A DNA stretch of 45,192 bases from an uncultured Cytophagales bacterium (GCA_937911505.1 CALEMF010000075.1:1-45192), one strand, 5' to 3'. Numbered from the stretch's first letter, positions 24,634 to 33,566 are shown. Made by a program: numbers and translations. The notes: generated by a model from the letters alone, not told the origin.

Positions 24634-25179
24634 TTACGCTTTACCTATCTCTTCGATTATCAAGTTATGATTCGTATAAATACAAATGTCAGCAGCAATG
24701 TGTAATGCTTCCTCCACCATTTCTCTAGCGGTAAGATTTTTAGCATGTTTCTTTAGCGCCGTAGCCGCTGCCTGCGCAAACATACTTCCAGAGCCAATGG
24801 CGGCAATACCGTTATCAGGGCGAATCACATCTCCTGTACCAGAAATAACCAGCATCTCTTCTTTTGAGCAGGCAATCATCATGGCTTCCAGACGTCGTAG
24901 GTAGCGGTCTGTACGCCAATCTTTGGCTAGTTCAATGGCAGCTCGCTCGAAAGCGCCACTGTAGGCATTAAGTTTTTCTTCAAAACGTTCTAATAAGGTG
25001 AAAGCATCTGCTGTAGAACCTGCAAACCCAATAATCACGCTTCCATCGCGTAATTTTCTTATTTTCTTTACTTGGCTTTTCGCTACTGTGTTGCCCATGG
25101 TCGCTTGACCATCAGCGCCTATCGCTATATTTCCCTCGTGTTGTACGGCCAATACCGTTGTTGCGTGTATCTTTTCCAT
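24634..25179 (-). CDS. hslV: ATP-dependent protease subunit HslV
   Basis: A 181-aa proteasome-like peptidase (family T1). After a short propeptide (MEKIHA) the mature chain begins with the catalytic Thr in TTVLAVQHEGNIAIGADGQA. The conserved GNTVAKSQVKKIRKL, IIGFAGSTADAFTL and NGIAAIGSGSMFAQAAATAL segments are all present. HslV forms a double hexamer that degrades proteins unfolded by the HslU ATPase in the cytoplasm. hslU is not adjacent. The length is normal for the family. Confidence 0.97.
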   Translation of the reverse strand: MEKIHATTVLAVQHEGNIAIGADGQATMGNTVAKSQVKKIRKLRDGSVIIGFAGSTADAFTLLERFEEKLNAYSGAFERAAIELAKDWRTDRYLRRLEAMMIACSKEEMLVISGTGDVIRPDNGIAAIGSGSMFAQAAATALKKHAKNLTAREMVEEALHIAADICIYTNHNLIIEEIGKA

Positions 25180-25340
25180 GAATGCTAGATGTGGTCTTTT
25201 ATTTATTAAAGTATTATCATTATACTATTCAAAAAGCTAACTTTAAACCCAAATATTGCATTTCTTGTTTATAAAACAAACCGTCGGTAATAAGAATGTA
25301 GGCGGTTGACTGTTAGAACCTAATTTTTAGAACCTATTTC

Positions 25341-26564
25341 ATGAGCAACGACAAAATTCCCTTAGATACCATCGAAGAAGCCATCGAAGCCGTAAAGCGT
25401 GGAGAGATTATTATTGTAGTAGATGATGAAAACCGTGAAAATGAGGGTGATTTTATTTGTGCAGCAGAAGCGATCACTCCCGAGCTAGTCAACTTTATGG
25501 TGAAAGAAGCCAGAGGTTACCTCTGTGGGGCCATTACCGAGCTACGCAGTGAAGAACTAAAGCTCGACTTGATGGTAGGACGTAAAACAGATCCTAATAA
25601 GACCGCTTTTACGGTTACGGTAGATTTACTAGGCCACGGCTGTACAACGGGTATCTCTGCCCACGATCGTGCCAAGACCATTCAAGCCTTGGCAGACCCT
25701 GATACAAAGCCCGATGACTTGGGACGCCCCGGTCACATCAATCCGCTCAAAGCCCGTGAAGGTGGCGTACTACGTAGAGCAGGCCATACAGAGGCTGCGG
25801 TAGATTTTGCGCGTTTGGCAGGTTTTAAATCTGTGGGTGTCTTGATAGAGATTATGAACGAAGATGGTACGATGGCGCGCCTTCCTGACTTACGTAAGAT
25901 TGCCAACAAGTTCAATATGAAGCTCGTGTCTATTGAAGACCTGATCGCTTATCGTCTAAAACACGAAAGCCTCATTAAAAGAGAAATTGGCGTAGCCATG
26001 CCTACCGACTGGGGCAACTTCGATTTAATTGCCTATCGCCAACTCAATACGGGTGATTTGCATTTGGCACTGATCAAAGGAAGTTGGGAAAAAGACGAAC
26101 CACTTTTGGTGCGAGTCCACTCTTCTTGCGTAACAGGCGATATTTTTGGCTCTTGTCGCTGTGATTGTGGGCCACAACTACATCGAGCCATGCAAATTAT
26201 AGAAGAAGAAGGGAAAGGGGTGATTATTTACATGAACCAAGAAGGAAGAGGCATTGGTTTAATCAACAAGTTAAAGGCTTACAAGTTACAAGAGCAAGGG
26301 CTAGATACGGTCGAGGCCAACCTAAAGTTAGGTTTTAAAATGGATGAGCGCGACTACGGCGTTGGAGCGCAAATTTTGAGAGACCTAGGTATTACCAAGC
26401 TCCGCTTGATGTCTAACAACCCTAAGAAGAGAACAGGCTTGATTGGCTATGGCTTAGAAATCGTAGAGAACGTACCCATCGAGATTCAGCCCAATCAATA
26501 CAATGAAAAATACCTCTTTACAAAGAGAGATAAAATGGGACATAACATCCTGAAAGACCAGTAA
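25341..26564 (+). CDS. ribBA: Bifunctional 3,4-dihydroxy-2-butanone-4-phosphate synthase / GTP cyclohydrolase II
   Basis: A 407-aa riboflavin-pathway enzyme. The N-terminal RibB half (about 1-205) has [18 protein letters not shown] and [17 protein letters not shown] followed by [17 protein letters not shown], and makes 3,4-dihydroxy-2-butanone 4-phosphate from ribulose 5-phosphate. The C-terminal RibA half (about 210-400) has the zinc-binding [19 protein letters not shown] and [10 protein letters not shown], and opens GTP to the pyrimidine precursor. Both active sites look complete. The thioesterase gene follows after 10 bases and is probably co-transcribed. No FMN riboswitch is apparent in the 160-bp leader. 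Confidence 0.97.
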   Translation: MSNDKIPLDTIEEAIEAVKRGEIIIVVDDENRENEGDFICAAEAITPELVNFMVKEARGYLCGAITELRSEELKLDLMVGRKTDPNKTAFTVTVDLLGHGCTTGISAHDRAKTIQALADPDTKPDDLGRPGHINPLKAREGGVLRRAGHTEAAVDFARLAGFKSVGVLIEIMNEDGTMARLPDLRKIANKFNMKLVSIEDLIAYRLKHESLIKREIGVAMPTDWGNFDLIAYRQLNTGDLHLALIKGSWEKDEPLLVRVHSSCVTGDIFGSCRCDCGPQLHRAMQIIEEEGKGVIIYMNQEGRGIGLINKLKAYKLQEQGLDTVEANLKLGFKMDERDYGVGAQILRDLGITKLRLMSNNPKKRTGLIGYGLEIVENVPIEIQPNQYNEKYLFTKRDKMGHNILKDQ

Positions 26565-26574
26565 AACCATTCCT

Positions 26575-26961
26575 ATGACCTTAGAAGAAAAAATGCAACA
26601 AGCGGAAACCACCATCTATAAGGTGGTTTTTCCAAACACCACCAACCACTACGATACCCTCTTTGGCGGTACTGCCATGCAACTGATGGACGAAGTAGCT
26701 TTCATCACTGCGACGCGCTTCAGTCGTAAGCGCGTGGTGACTGTCTCTTCCAGCAAAATAGACTTTGAAAAGTCGATTCCTGCCGATACCATTATTCAAA
26801 TTACAGGACGGGTGGTGCGCGTGGGGAATACCAGCTTGGATATTGAAGTAGAGGTAACTAAAGAAGAAATGTATCTGGATCAACGAGAAAGTGCCATTAA
26901 AGGTACTTTTACCTTTGTAGCCATTGATGAGCAGAAGAATCCTATTGCAGTGATGGGGTAG
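26575..26961 (+). CDS. Acyl-CoA thioesterase, hotdog fold (YciA/BACH type)
   Basis: A 128-aa single-hotdog protein with the characteristic FPNTTNHYDTLFGGTAMQLM and DEVAFITATRFSRKRVVTVS segments and the strand SKIDFEKSIPADTIIQITG. Such enzymes hydrolyse acyl-CoA to free fatty acid and CoA and act as oligomers in the cytoplasm. It follows ribBA by 10 bases, a link that looks positional only. A strong bidirectional terminator lies 60 bases downstream. The substrate range cannot be told from the sequence. Confidence 0.9.
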   Translation: MTLEEKMQQAETTIYKVVFPNTTNHYDTLFGGTAMQLMDEVAFITATRFSRKRVVTVSSSKIDFEKSIPADTIIQITGRVVRVGNTSLDIEVEVTKEEMYLDQRESAIKGTFTFVAIDEQKNPIAVMG

Positions 26962-27023
26962 TTAGGGAATCTATCGCGTAGTAATAAGTCTCTAACGTAT
27001 ATGATGTTAATTCATATCAAAAG

Positions 27024-27050
27024 AGCCATACAGAAGTTTTCTGTATGGCT
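27024..27050. terminator. Bidirectional intrinsic terminator
   Basis: AGCCATACAGAA (27024-27035) and TTCTGTATGGCT (27039-27050) are perfect 12-bp arms with a GTT loop. The hairpin lies between the convergent thioesterase gene (+) and fabG (-). The flanks are A/T-rich (TTTC on one side, TGATATGAA-type sequence on the other), so the U-tract is weak, but position and stem strength support termination from both sides. Confidence 0.8.
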
Positions 27051-27077
27051 TTCAAGTTATATTTTATACTTTCCAGT

Positions 27078-27818
27078 TTACGTAAGCATTCCGCCATCTA
27101 CTTGTATCACTTGCCCTGTAATGTACTGACTGAGGTCTGAGGCCAAGAATACACAGGCTTGGGCTACTTCTTCGGGTCGTCCGCCTCTTTTAAGCGGAAT
27201 ACCCTGTAACCATTCTTCTTTATTGGCGAGCTCTTCTGTCATTTCTGTTTCTATAAAGCCCGGTGCTACGGCATTGGAGCGAATGTTTCTTGAACCTAGC
27301 TCTAGCGCGATAGATTTTGTAAAGCCGATGATCCCTGCTTTAGAAGCAGCGTAGTTAGCCTGCCCAGCATTGCCGCGAATCCCAACGACAGAGGTAATAT
27401 TGATAATCGTACCCGCTTTGGCGCGCATCATCGGGCGCGTGATGGCCTTCGTAAGATTAAAGACAGACTTCAAATTGATACCAATAACAGCATCCCATTG
27501 TTCCTCAGACATCCGCATCAGTAAGCCATCTTTGGTAATCCCCGCATTGTTTACCAGTATGTCTACACGACCAAAATCTTCTAAAACGTTTTCTACTAGT
27601 TTTTCTGCCTGCTGAAAATCGGCCGCATCTGATTGGTAGCCTTTTACTTGTACGTCAGTAGCACTTAATTCTTTTTCAAGGGCTTGCCCTTTCTCTACAC
27701 TAGATAAATAGGTGAACGCTACCTGTGCACCTTGCTCAACAAAGGTTTGTGCAATGGCTTTCCCAATACCCTTGGAAGCCCCTGTAATGAGCGCTACTTT
27801 ACCTTCGAGTAACTTCAT
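27078..27818 (-). CDS. fabG: 3-oxoacyl-[acyl-carrier-protein] reductase
   Basis: A 246-aa short-chain dehydrogenase. The NADPH-binding TGASKGIG lies at 12-19 and NNAG at 90-93. The catalytic set is Asn115, Ser143, Tyr156 and Lys160 (INITSVVGIRG, YAASKAG), and the C-terminus is SQYITGQVIQVDGGM. FabG reduces 3-oxoacyl-ACP to 3-hydroxyacyl-ACP in type II fatty-acid synthesis. It stands alone with its own promoter (27849-27879). The length and all family motifs are normal. Confidence 0.95.
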   Translation of the reverse strand: MKLLEGKVALITGASKGIGKAIAQTFVEQGAQVAFTYLSSVEKGQALEKELSATDVQVKGYQSDAADFQQAEKLVENVLEDFGRVDILVNNAGITKDGLLMRMSEEQWDAVIGINLKSVFNLTKAITRPMMRAKAGTIINITSVVGIRGNAGQANYAASKAGIIGFTKSIALELGSRNIRSNAVAPGFIETEMTEELANKEEWLQGIPLKRGGRPEEVAQACVFLASDLSQYITGQVIQVDGGMLT

Positions 27819-27848
27819 GTTGAATTATTTTTAGTAAAAATGAGTCGT

Positions 27849-27879
27849 CAAATATAGAGGATTTCGAAAAGGCTACAAA
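27849..27879 (-). promoter_or_regulatory. Bacteroidota-type promoter for fabG
   Basis: On the minus strand TTTG (27876-27879) is followed after exactly 19 bases by TATATTTG (27849-27856), a full match to the Bacteroidota -33/-7 consensus. It lies 31 bases upstream of the fabG ATG, giving a short leader. It is one of the best promoter matches in the window and supports the taxonomic assignment. Confidence 0.8.
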
Positions 27880-27950
27880 GGCTACAGCAACTATTTGCCA
27901 TTTTCAATCACTGATTTTATAGCTGGAAGTCATATAGGCTTTTCTACTTT

Positions 27951-28010
27951 AACTACGCTGAACTATACTTCGTTTCGGTTAACTATGTTGAGCCACACTT
28001 CATTTCGGTT
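27951..28010. repeat. 30-base tandem repeat, two copies
   Basis: Two directly adjacent 30-base units (27951-27980 and 27981-28010) share 24 of 30 positions, beginning AACTA and ending TTTCGGTT. All six differences are transitions (C/T or A/G). There are no further copies beside them and no spacers, so it is not a CRISPR array. It may be a remnant of a dispersed intergenic repeat. Confidence 0.75.
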
Positions 28011-28155
28011 CTAAAAAGTGACTAAAATTCACTCATACTTGGTTACTTTTCTTATTTACAACGCTGTTGTAGCGTTCAAAAAGTACCTTATTTGGTCAAT
28101 TTTCCGTTCATTTTTGGTCAAAAACAAAAAATATTTCATATTCAAATTTAGTCCA

Positions 28156-28163
28156 TAACTTTG
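28156..28163 (+). promoter_or_regulatory. Candidate -7 element for the NRDE gene
   Basis: TAACTTTG matches the Bacteroidota TAnnTTTG -7 element, 67 bases before the ATG at 28231. The region 20 bases upstream is T-rich but has no clear TTTG, so the -33 part is weak. Confidence 0.45.
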
Positions 28164-28230
28164 TATAGTTGGTAGAAAAGCGCTAAGCTTACACGAGTGA
28201 AGAATATTAATCATTTTAATTGATGAACCT

Positions 28231-28998
28231 ATGTGCTTGATCGTCATAGCCAATGAAGTTCACCCACAATACAAAACAATCCTTGTAGCGAACAGGGACG
28301 AGTTTTACGAAAGAGATACCCAAGCGATACACTTTTGGGAAGAGTCGCCCAACTTACTAGCAGGAAAAGACTTGGTAGCAGGAGGCACTTGGATAGGCGT
28401 TACAAAAGAAGGCAAGCTAGCTGCGATTACCAACTATCGTGATCCCAAACGTATCTTAGACGATGCTCCTTCAAGAGGACATCTCACTAAGAATTATTTA
28501 CAAAATGATTGGGAGCCACTCAAGTATTTAATGCGTATGCAGTTCAGGGCGGCCGAATACAATGGTTTTAATCTTATTCTAGGTGATAAGGAAGATTTAT
28601 TTTATTACTCTAACTATGAGCGTATTATCAAAAAAATGGACGCGGGTATTTTTGGCTTGAGCAATCACCTCTTAGACACTCCTTGGCCTAAGGTAGAACG
28701 CGCAAAGCAAAAAATAAAAGATTACTTACTCACCCACCAGTCTTTAGTAATCAGCGACTTATTTGCTTTAATGAAAGACACCCACCAACCTGAAGATGAG
28801 GCGCTTCCCCATACAGGTGTACCACTAGAATGGGAAAGAATACTCTCTTCTATGTTTATTAAGAGTCCAAAGTATGGCACACGCTCTTCTACGGTGATAC
28901 TGTGGGACTATAGTGATCATATAACCATGGCTGACCGCGTCTATGATACCAATGAAGATACTTATAAAGATCAAGTGTTTGAACTGGGTATTAAATAG
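28231..28998 (+). CDS. NRDE-family (TANGO2-like) protein
   Basis: A 255-aa protein that begins MCLIVIANEVHPQYK and has the name-giving NRDE motif in LVANRDEFYER, preceded by the conserved N-terminal Cys2. Further family segments are LLAGKDLVAGGTWIGVTKEG, AAITNYRDP and SRGHLTKNYL. The family includes the eukaryotic TANGO2 proteins, linked to haem or lipid handling; an Ntn-hydrolase-like fold has been proposed. No signal peptide is present, so it is cytoplasmic. It stands alone and ends about 30 bases before the convergent response regulator gene. Confidence 0.92.
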   Translation: MCLIVIANEVHPQYKTILVANRDEFYERDTQAIHFWEESPNLLAGKDLVAGGTWIGVTKEGKLAAITNYRDPKRILDDAPSRGHLTKNYLQNDWEPLKYLMRMQFRAAEYNGFNLILGDKEDLFYYSNYERIIKKMDAGIFGLSNHLLDTPWPKVERAKQKIKDYLLTHQSLVISDLFALMKDTHQPEDEALPHTGVPLEWERILSSMFIKSPKYGTRSSTVILWDYSDHITMADRVYDTNEDTYKDQVFELGIK

Positions 28999-29027
28999 CA
29001 CTATTAGTAATATTTTTTGGTAGTTTT

Positions 29028-29678
29028 TTACACCTCATGGCCCATTAGGAAATAGACCAAGCCATTCACACCTGTTACTTCGAGCTTCTTACAGATATTG
29101 GAACGATGTTTTTCTATAGTATGTACGCTTCTACACATTTTTTCTGAAATTTCTTTTGAGGTCAATCCTTGGGCAATATTCCCAAGGATTTCTCGCTCCG
29201 TTTTAGTAAGCCTTTGTAGTTTATCTGTAGTTTTAAAGGAAGCGTTCGCTGATAAGTGTTCAAAACGTTGTGCTATGCTATGACTCAAGTAAATTTTTCC
29301 TTCCAAAATCGTCTCTAAAGCTTTTACTATTTCAGCGCTTGTGCTTTCTTTTAATAAAACCCCTTTGATAGGAAGCAGTTGTATTTCAGTCCATTGCGCT
29401 TGAGAAAGATGGTTGGTGAAGAATATAACGAACGTGGATGGGGAGTGTTCCAAGATGAGACGTGCTACTTCTAAACCACTTTTTTGCGGCATGGCAATGT
29501 CTAGAAGTACTACATCTGGCGTCCACTCTTGAAACAACTGCCAAGCTTGCTCTCCGTCTGCTGCCAACCCAACTACTTTATAAGTCTGTTGCGCGTTGAG
29601 CAGATGCATAAGTCCCATACTAGTGACTGGGTGATCGTCTGCAATCAGGATGGTAAAAATGGCATGCGTAGTGGTCAT
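29028..29678 (-). CDS. NarL/LuxR-family response regulator
   Basis: A 216-aa two-component regulator. The receiver domain (about 9-125) has Asp14-Asp15 (LIADDHP), the phospho-acceptor Asp60 (DVVLLDIAMPQKSG) and Lys110 (IKGVLLKES). The C-terminal LuxR helix-turn-helix (about 150-210) shows LTKTEREILGNIAQGLTSKE and MCRSVHTIEKHRSNICKKL. It lacks an adjacent kinase on its own strand, but the TPR histidine kinase at 33601-35604 lies on the far side of the secreted operon. The kinase and this regulator could pair and control that operon; this is inferred from position. Confidence 0.94.
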   Translation of the reverse strand: MTTTHAIFTILIADDHPVTSMGLMHLLNAQQTYKVVGLAADGEQAWQLFQEWTPDVVLLDIAMPQKSGLEVARLILEHSPSTFVIFFTNHLSQAQWTEIQLLPIKGVLLKESTSAEIVKALETILEGKIYLSHSIAQRFEHLSANASFKTTDKLQRLTKTEREILGNIAQGLTSKEISEKMCRSVHTIEKHRSNICKKLEVTGVNGLVYFLMGHEV

Positions 29679-30012
29679 TTTTATTGGAAGTTAGTAGTAA
29701 GTATATGGTTGTAAAAGTACAGCTACTTTCCTTTACGGAAGAATTGAAATGACAGTTTCAGCCCTACCCAACAAGCTACTTATTTCTAAGTAGAAAAGCC
29801 GCCCAAATCCTATAAAAATACTGATTTCTCCTAATTTACTTTGGCTAAGAATCCGCCTACTTTTACAACAATTGAAAAAGTGTTGCAATACCTATTAGCG
29901 TGTAACTAAAACGGGTATTCAAAGAGAGAAGCCCTTCTCAATTTTGTGGTGTAGTTGCTTCTCCAACCTCTTAATAAGCCTTAATAACTGTTTTACTTAA
30001 ACCTATATTATT
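29679..30012. other. 334-bp divergent intergenic region before the secreted operon
   Basis: The region separates the response regulator gene from the plus-strand secreted operon. It holds a small hairpin, GAGAAG-cc-CTTCTC (29926-29939), and short ATTG/CAAT and CTTAATAA repeats, but no exact TAnnTTTG promoter. It is the natural place for a binding site of the regulator at 29028-29678, though I cannot point to one. Confidence 0.4.
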
Positions 30013-30903
30013 ATGAGCAAAATGTGCTTTCTCTTCAGTTTTTTATTGAGCCTTGGGCTTGCCAGGCAAACAGCGGCGCAGACCATTCAGGCAGAAAATA
30101 CCAGTAAGCTTAGTGGCGTAAAAGTACAGTCTACCCACGCTAATGCAGATGGGAGCTATCTCGACTATGGTGGGGAGGGTACTTACGCAGAATGGCAGTT
30201 TGCCTCGAGTACTGATCAAACTGTAGAACTTAAAATTAAGTACTCCACTGGAAACTCTAGTAGAGGACTAAAGTTGACCGTCAACGGGAATAGCTTTGGA
30301 ACAAAATCTCCCTTGACTAACACTGACGACTGGGAAGACTGGGAGATCACTGGCTGGACAAATGTAGCTTTGCAAGCAGGGAATAACACCATTCGCCTTA
30401 CAGCGGTGGGAGCTGGGCCCAATCTTGACAGGCTTAACATTGTACCTAACGACGACAGTGGTGATAATGGAGGAGAGAACAGTGGCGCCCAGGGAAGTTT
30501 CAATACGTTAAGGGTAAATGCCAATAGCCTTCCTTCAGCCTATAAGGTAGCAGTGAATGGTGGAATTATCACCGATGAGGTACGCATTCAATTAAACGAG
30601 TACTGGCCCGACTACGTATTTACTCCCACGTATTCTTTATTAGATTTAACAGAGTTGGCGCAATTTATCCAACAAAACAAGCACCTTCCGGGTCGCAAAT
30701 CCGCTACAGAAGTAGAAAAAGAAGGGCACTTCGACTTGGGGCAACTTAATGTAAAACTTCTTGAAAAGATAGAAGAACTCACACGCTATGCTATTGAGCA
30801 AGATAAAGAGAACACCCAACTACAAAAAAAGTTAAAAGCCCAAGAAACACGCCTCAAAGTACTTGAGAAAGCTTTAGAAACATCTTCAAATCCTAAAAAA
30901 TAA
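30013..30903 (+). CDS. Secreted CBM6/35-like protein with coiled-coil C-terminal module
   Basis: A 296-aa protein with a signal peptide (MSKMCFLFSFLLSLGLA, ending TAAQ). Residues about 24-148 form a carbohydrate-binding module of the CBM6/35 type (IQAENTSKLSGVKVQSTHA, GEGTYAEWQFASSTDQTVEL, DRLNIVP). An Asp/Gly/Asn linker follows. The C-terminal module (about 163-245; AVNGGIITDEVRIQLNEYWP, HLPGRKSATEVEKEGHF) leads into a coiled coil (about 245-294). This module is closely similar to the protein at 33024-33494. It is the first gene of a secreted operon and probably forms a surface-exposed, trimeric or fibrous carbohydrate-binding protein. Confidence 0.85.
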   Translation: MSKMCFLFSFLLSLGLARQTAAQTIQAENTSKLSGVKVQSTHANADGSYLDYGGEGTYAEWQFASSTDQTVELKIKYSTGNSSRGLKLTVNGNSFGTKSPLTNTDDWEDWEITGWTNVALQAGNNTIRLTAVGAGPNLDRLNIVPNDDSGDNGGENSGAQGSFNTLRVNANSLPSAYKVAVNGGIITDEVRIQLNEYWPDYVFTPTYSLLDLTELAQFIQQNKHLPGRKSATEVEKEGHFDLGQLNVKLLEKIEELTRYAIEQDKENTQLQKKLKAQETRLKVLEKALETSSNPKK

Positions 30904-30930
30904 TCTCCACTTCTACTAAAAATTACAGTA

Positions 30931-31614
30931 ATGAAGAAAAATAGCCTATTTATTTTATTCGCCTGCTGTGGACTTTTCCTTATGAGTACGCAAAGTCTGC
31001 AAGCACAAGGACAGCCCGAAACCGACCTTTGGGAGATCCAGTTGATTCACGATTGTGATAAAATCGAAATTCTTACTGATCGTACTTCTAGCTTAAGGCT
31101 TTGTCCTGCTAGGGTGCCGAGCCCTACAGCCACAAAAGTGCAAGGAAAGATTTTTGAGGTGCCCGATGAGCCGAACTTTCCTGATAAAGACTGTCGCTGG
31201 GCTACCTGCAACGCCTCAAGTTGCTTGCCAGCAGTACGGTCTTTTTCGTTTACGTTAAGTGGTCCGGTAACGGGTATGCGTCAATATGTTGATTATATTG
31301 AGAACTACTCTTGGTGTAATCGTGCCGTAATACAGAAAAAACTAGAATTTACAAGCTTACGTGATAATTGTGGCGTCAAAACAAATGTTGCCTCTAGCCG
31401 TGCGGGATGGCCAGGCGATGTAAATGTATCAGCCGCTGAGTTTACCTATGAGTTTGTAGATGATAATGGGAATAATGCTGAAATAGATGGAGCGTTACTA
31501 AAAATCGTAGAAGACGGCAATGAGGAACTGTTCTCCGCACCGCGTAATCAAGTTGCGAGACTCTGGAAAAACGGCGTAGAGCTTGACATTGAGGATAATG
31601 CCAGTGGTAATTGA
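30931..31614 (+). CDS. Secreted Cys-rich T9SS cargo, N-terminal part (split by in-frame TGA)
   Basis: A 227-aa open frame with a signal peptide (MKKNSLFILFACCGLFLMS, ending LQAQ) and a Cys-rich body (LIHDCDKIEILTDRTSSL, DCRWATCNASSCLPAV). It ends at a TGA (31612-31614), but the same frame continues at once as TEEGGCECYLVTKNDG and on to 32994 with a T9SS sorting domain. The ancestral product was thus about 687 residues. As it stands this part would be exported to the periplasm by Sec but would lack the T9SS signal. No enzymatic domain is recognised. Confidence 0.8.
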   Translation: MKKNSLFILFACCGLFLMSTQSLQAQGQPETDLWEIQLIHDCDKIEILTDRTSSLRLCPARVPSPTATKVQGKIFEVPDEPNFPDKDCRWATCNASSCLPAVRSFSFTLSGPVTGMRQYVDYIENYSWCNRAVIQKKLEFTSLRDNCGVKTNVASSRAGWPGDVNVSAAEFTYEFVDDNGNNAEIDGALLKIVEDGNEELFSAPRNQVARLWKNGVELDIEDNASGN

Positions 31615-32994
31615 ACTGAAGAGGGCGGATGTGAATGTTACCTTGTTACTAAAAATGATGGAAGTACTTATCCTTATTGTCGTGATATTGATGATTACAA
31701 ATTGGAAGCGGGTATTTTTAAAGTTCTTTTACCTGGATTTAATGATTTTATACAAGTTGATGTGGCGGTAACTTCCGTAGCACCAATGGATTGTAGCAAT
31801 CACGGAGGTTTTGCTAGTTGTAGCAGTGATCCTGACTGCGAAATGCTTTGTATTAGCTATCAAGTAAATGGGCAAATCAGAAACTTCTGCTACCCTCATG
31901 CCATGAACCCCGAGCAAGGAATATGTGCGCCCAATCGTTATATTACACGCTTCCAATACCAGCCTGATACCGATGAGTATTGCTTACAAGTAAAGGAGTG
32001 TGGCGCTAGTGAGTGGACTACTATTGAATGTGCCCCTAGCGAAGCCTTCAATCCAGCAGATGTACGTGTTCCCTACATTGGGAGAGATGGAGAACCTACT
32101 TCCGTACCACTGGTAGCCAACCCAAGAGTAGTGAGGGTTAGACCGAATATGAACAATGATAGCGGAACAAGCTCGCTCAGCCCTGACTATGTAATTGGAC
32201 CGAGTCTTTACCATCCCAGTGATGCCCTTCGCATCATCAATGATGATTTAGTAGGTTCTGAAGTGGTTATTTTACAACAAGGCGTCGAATTGGATCGGCG
32301 CGTTAATAGTCCTGGTACCTTTACAGACATTGCCTACGGTAGAAACGGTGCTGCCAATAGTGGAGAGATGCTTGGTTTTCCTCCTCTCGTACCTGCACAA
32401 GTACCTGATGGTGGCGGAGAGAGTATTATTCATTGTTACGTAGATGAAGTCTATGATGCACGACTAGATAAGACTGTATTTGAATATAAATGCTATACCT
32501 GTGGCCAACAAGGGATGGTCTACTCTACTGTTATAGAGGAGGGTTACACATTCGGTGTTACTTTCATTAGAAATATTCCAGCGACAGCCACGTTTAAATA
32601 TGTATTAAATAAAGTTACTAGACCGATCTTCGATATGTGTCAGGCATATGGTAGTCGCCTTGCGCAAAGTAATCCCTCTTCACAAGATACGACGTTACAA
32701 AGCGATCGCGCCGCCATAATGAATGAAACCGCTTCTCCTGTCAAAGCCTTTCCCAATCCTTTTACTACCTCTCTTCAAGTAGACTATACACTTGAAAGCG
32801 ACGATGTAGTAAGCATCCAGGTGTTTGACTTACTAGGTAATGAGGTGATGGAGGTCAAAGCTAATGAGGCACAAACTGCAGGCTTTCATACCTTATTAAT
32901 CACAGGAGCCGATTGGCCACAAGGGATCTATCTTGTGAAGATGCAATTCAAAAACCACCCACTTGTTACCAAACGTGTTTACAAAACCAAATAA
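31615..32994 (+). CDS. T9SS cargo, C-terminal part with type A sorting domain
   Basis: The frame downstream of the TGA at 31612-31614 stays open for 459 codons. There is no ATG near the start; a TTG at 31702 would give 430 aa. It is Cys-rich in its first half (MDCSNHGGFASCSSDPDCEM). It ends in a type A T9SS sorting domain: VKAFPNPFTTSLQVDYTL, VSIQVFDLLGNEVMEVKA, GIYLVKMQFKNHP. Alone it has no signal peptide and so could not be exported, which makes the split gene non-functional unless the stop is read through. Codon use and Cys pattern run on smoothly from the upstream part. Confidence 0.8.
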   Translation, partial: TEEGGCECYLVTKNDGSTYPYCRDIDDYKLEAGIFKVLLPGFNDFIQVDVAVTSVAPMDCSNHGGFASCSSDPDCEMLCISYQVNGQIRNFCYPHAMNPEQGICAPNRYITRFQYQPDTDEYCLQVKECGASEWTTIECAPSEAFNPADVRVPYIGRDGEPTSVPLVANPRVVRVRPNMNNDSGTSSLSPDYVIGPSLYHPSDALRIINDDLVGSEVVILQQGVELDRRVNSPGTFTDIAYGRNGAANSGEMLGFPPLVPAQVPDGGGESIIHCYVDEVYDARLDKTVFEYKCYTCGQQGMVYSTVIEEGYTFGVTFIRNIPATATFKYVLNKVTRPIFDMCQAYGSRLAQSNPSSQDTTLQSDRAAIMNETASPVKAFPNPFTTSLQVDYTLESDDVVSIQVFDLLGNEVMEVKANEAQTAGFHTLLITGADWPQGIYLVKMQFKNHPLVTKRVYKTK

Positions 32995-33023
32995 TTAACC
33001 TCTCAAATTTTAAATCTTTTCTC

Positions 33024-33494
33024 ATGAAAAAAATATCGTTTATAATAGGAATTGTAATGAGTATTTTGCTTTCCATTCCCTCTTTTGCCCAAGAAGGTAA
33101 CTTCTCTACCCTCAAAGTAAATGCTGGTAAACTGCCAAATGACTACAAAATGGCAGTAAACGGAGGAATCATCACCGATGAAGTACATATTCAGCTAGAA
33201 GAGTATTGGCCTGATTACGTATTTGACCAACAGTACGCTCTGCTCCCGTTGGAAGAGCTAGCTGCCTTTATTGCAGAAAACCGTCATCTACCTGGCCTCG
33301 CACCTGCTAGCGAGGTAGAAGCTGAAGGGCATTACAATGTGGGTAAGTTGAGTATCAAACTGTTGGAAAAGGTAGAAGAACTCACGTTGTATACCATTGC
33401 GCAACACAATCAGAAAAAGCTACTTGAAACACAAATCGCTGCCCAAGAAAAGCGCTTAAAGGCTTTGGAAAATACCCTTAAGGTAAAAGAATAG
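33024..33494 (+). CDS. Secreted coiled-coil protein, paralogue of the C-terminal module of 30013-30903
   Basis: A 156-aa protein. The ATG at 33024 is chosen because it opens a clear signal peptide (MKKISFIIGIVMSILLSIPS, ending FAQ) after the stop of the preceding gene. The mature part (KVNAGKLPNDYKMAVNGG, HLPGLAPASEVEAEGHYN) aligns throughout with the C-terminal module of the CBM protein and likewise ends in a coiled coil (LLETQIAAQEKRLKALENTL). It has no binding module of its own. A terminator follows at 33537-33566, so it closes the secreted operon. It may form mixed trimers with its paralogue. Confidence 0.82.
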   Translation: MKKISFIIGIVMSILLSIPSFAQEGNFSTLKVNAGKLPNDYKMAVNGGIITDEVHIQLEEYWPDYVFDQQYALLPLEELAAFIAENRHLPGLAPASEVEAEGHYNVGKLSIKLLEKVEELTLYTIAQHNQKKLLETQIAAQEKRLKALENTLKVKE

Positions 33495-33536
33495 TAAGTA
33501 GTAGTAACGATGGTTGCATCCATCATTTAAAACTAG

Positions 33537-33566
33537 AAAAAGACGGGGATTCTTCTCCGTCTTTTT
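33537..33566 (+). terminator. Intrinsic terminator of the secreted operon
   Basis: AAAAAGACGGGGA (33537-33549) pairs with TCTCCGTCTTTTT (33554-33566) with one G-T wobble and a four-base loop. The 3' arm ends in TTTTT, the expected U-tract. It lies 43 bases past the stop of the coiled-coil gene and 35 bases before the kinase ATG. Confidence 0.88.

Larger units (their letters stand above)
27819..28230. other. 412-bp divergent intergenic region between fabG and the NRDE gene
   Basis: This gap holds the fabG promoter (27849-27879), the two-copy 30-base tandem repeat (27951-28010) and a candidate promoter for the NRDE gene near 28156. The remaining sequence is A+T-rich with no open frame that looks coding. 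I see no RNA gene in it. Confidence 0.6.

Noticed and set aside
25180..25340. FMN riboswitch in front of ribBA
   Set aside because: The leader lacks the conserved FMN aptamer segments that I would expect, and is short and A/T-rich.
27951..28010. CRISPR array
   Set aside because: Only two directly adjacent 30-base units without spacers and no cas genes in the window.
32913..33023. Earlier start for the coiled-coil protein, overlapping the T9SS gene
   Set aside because: It would read the end of the T9SS sorting domain in another frame; the ATG at 33024 opens a typical signal peptide.
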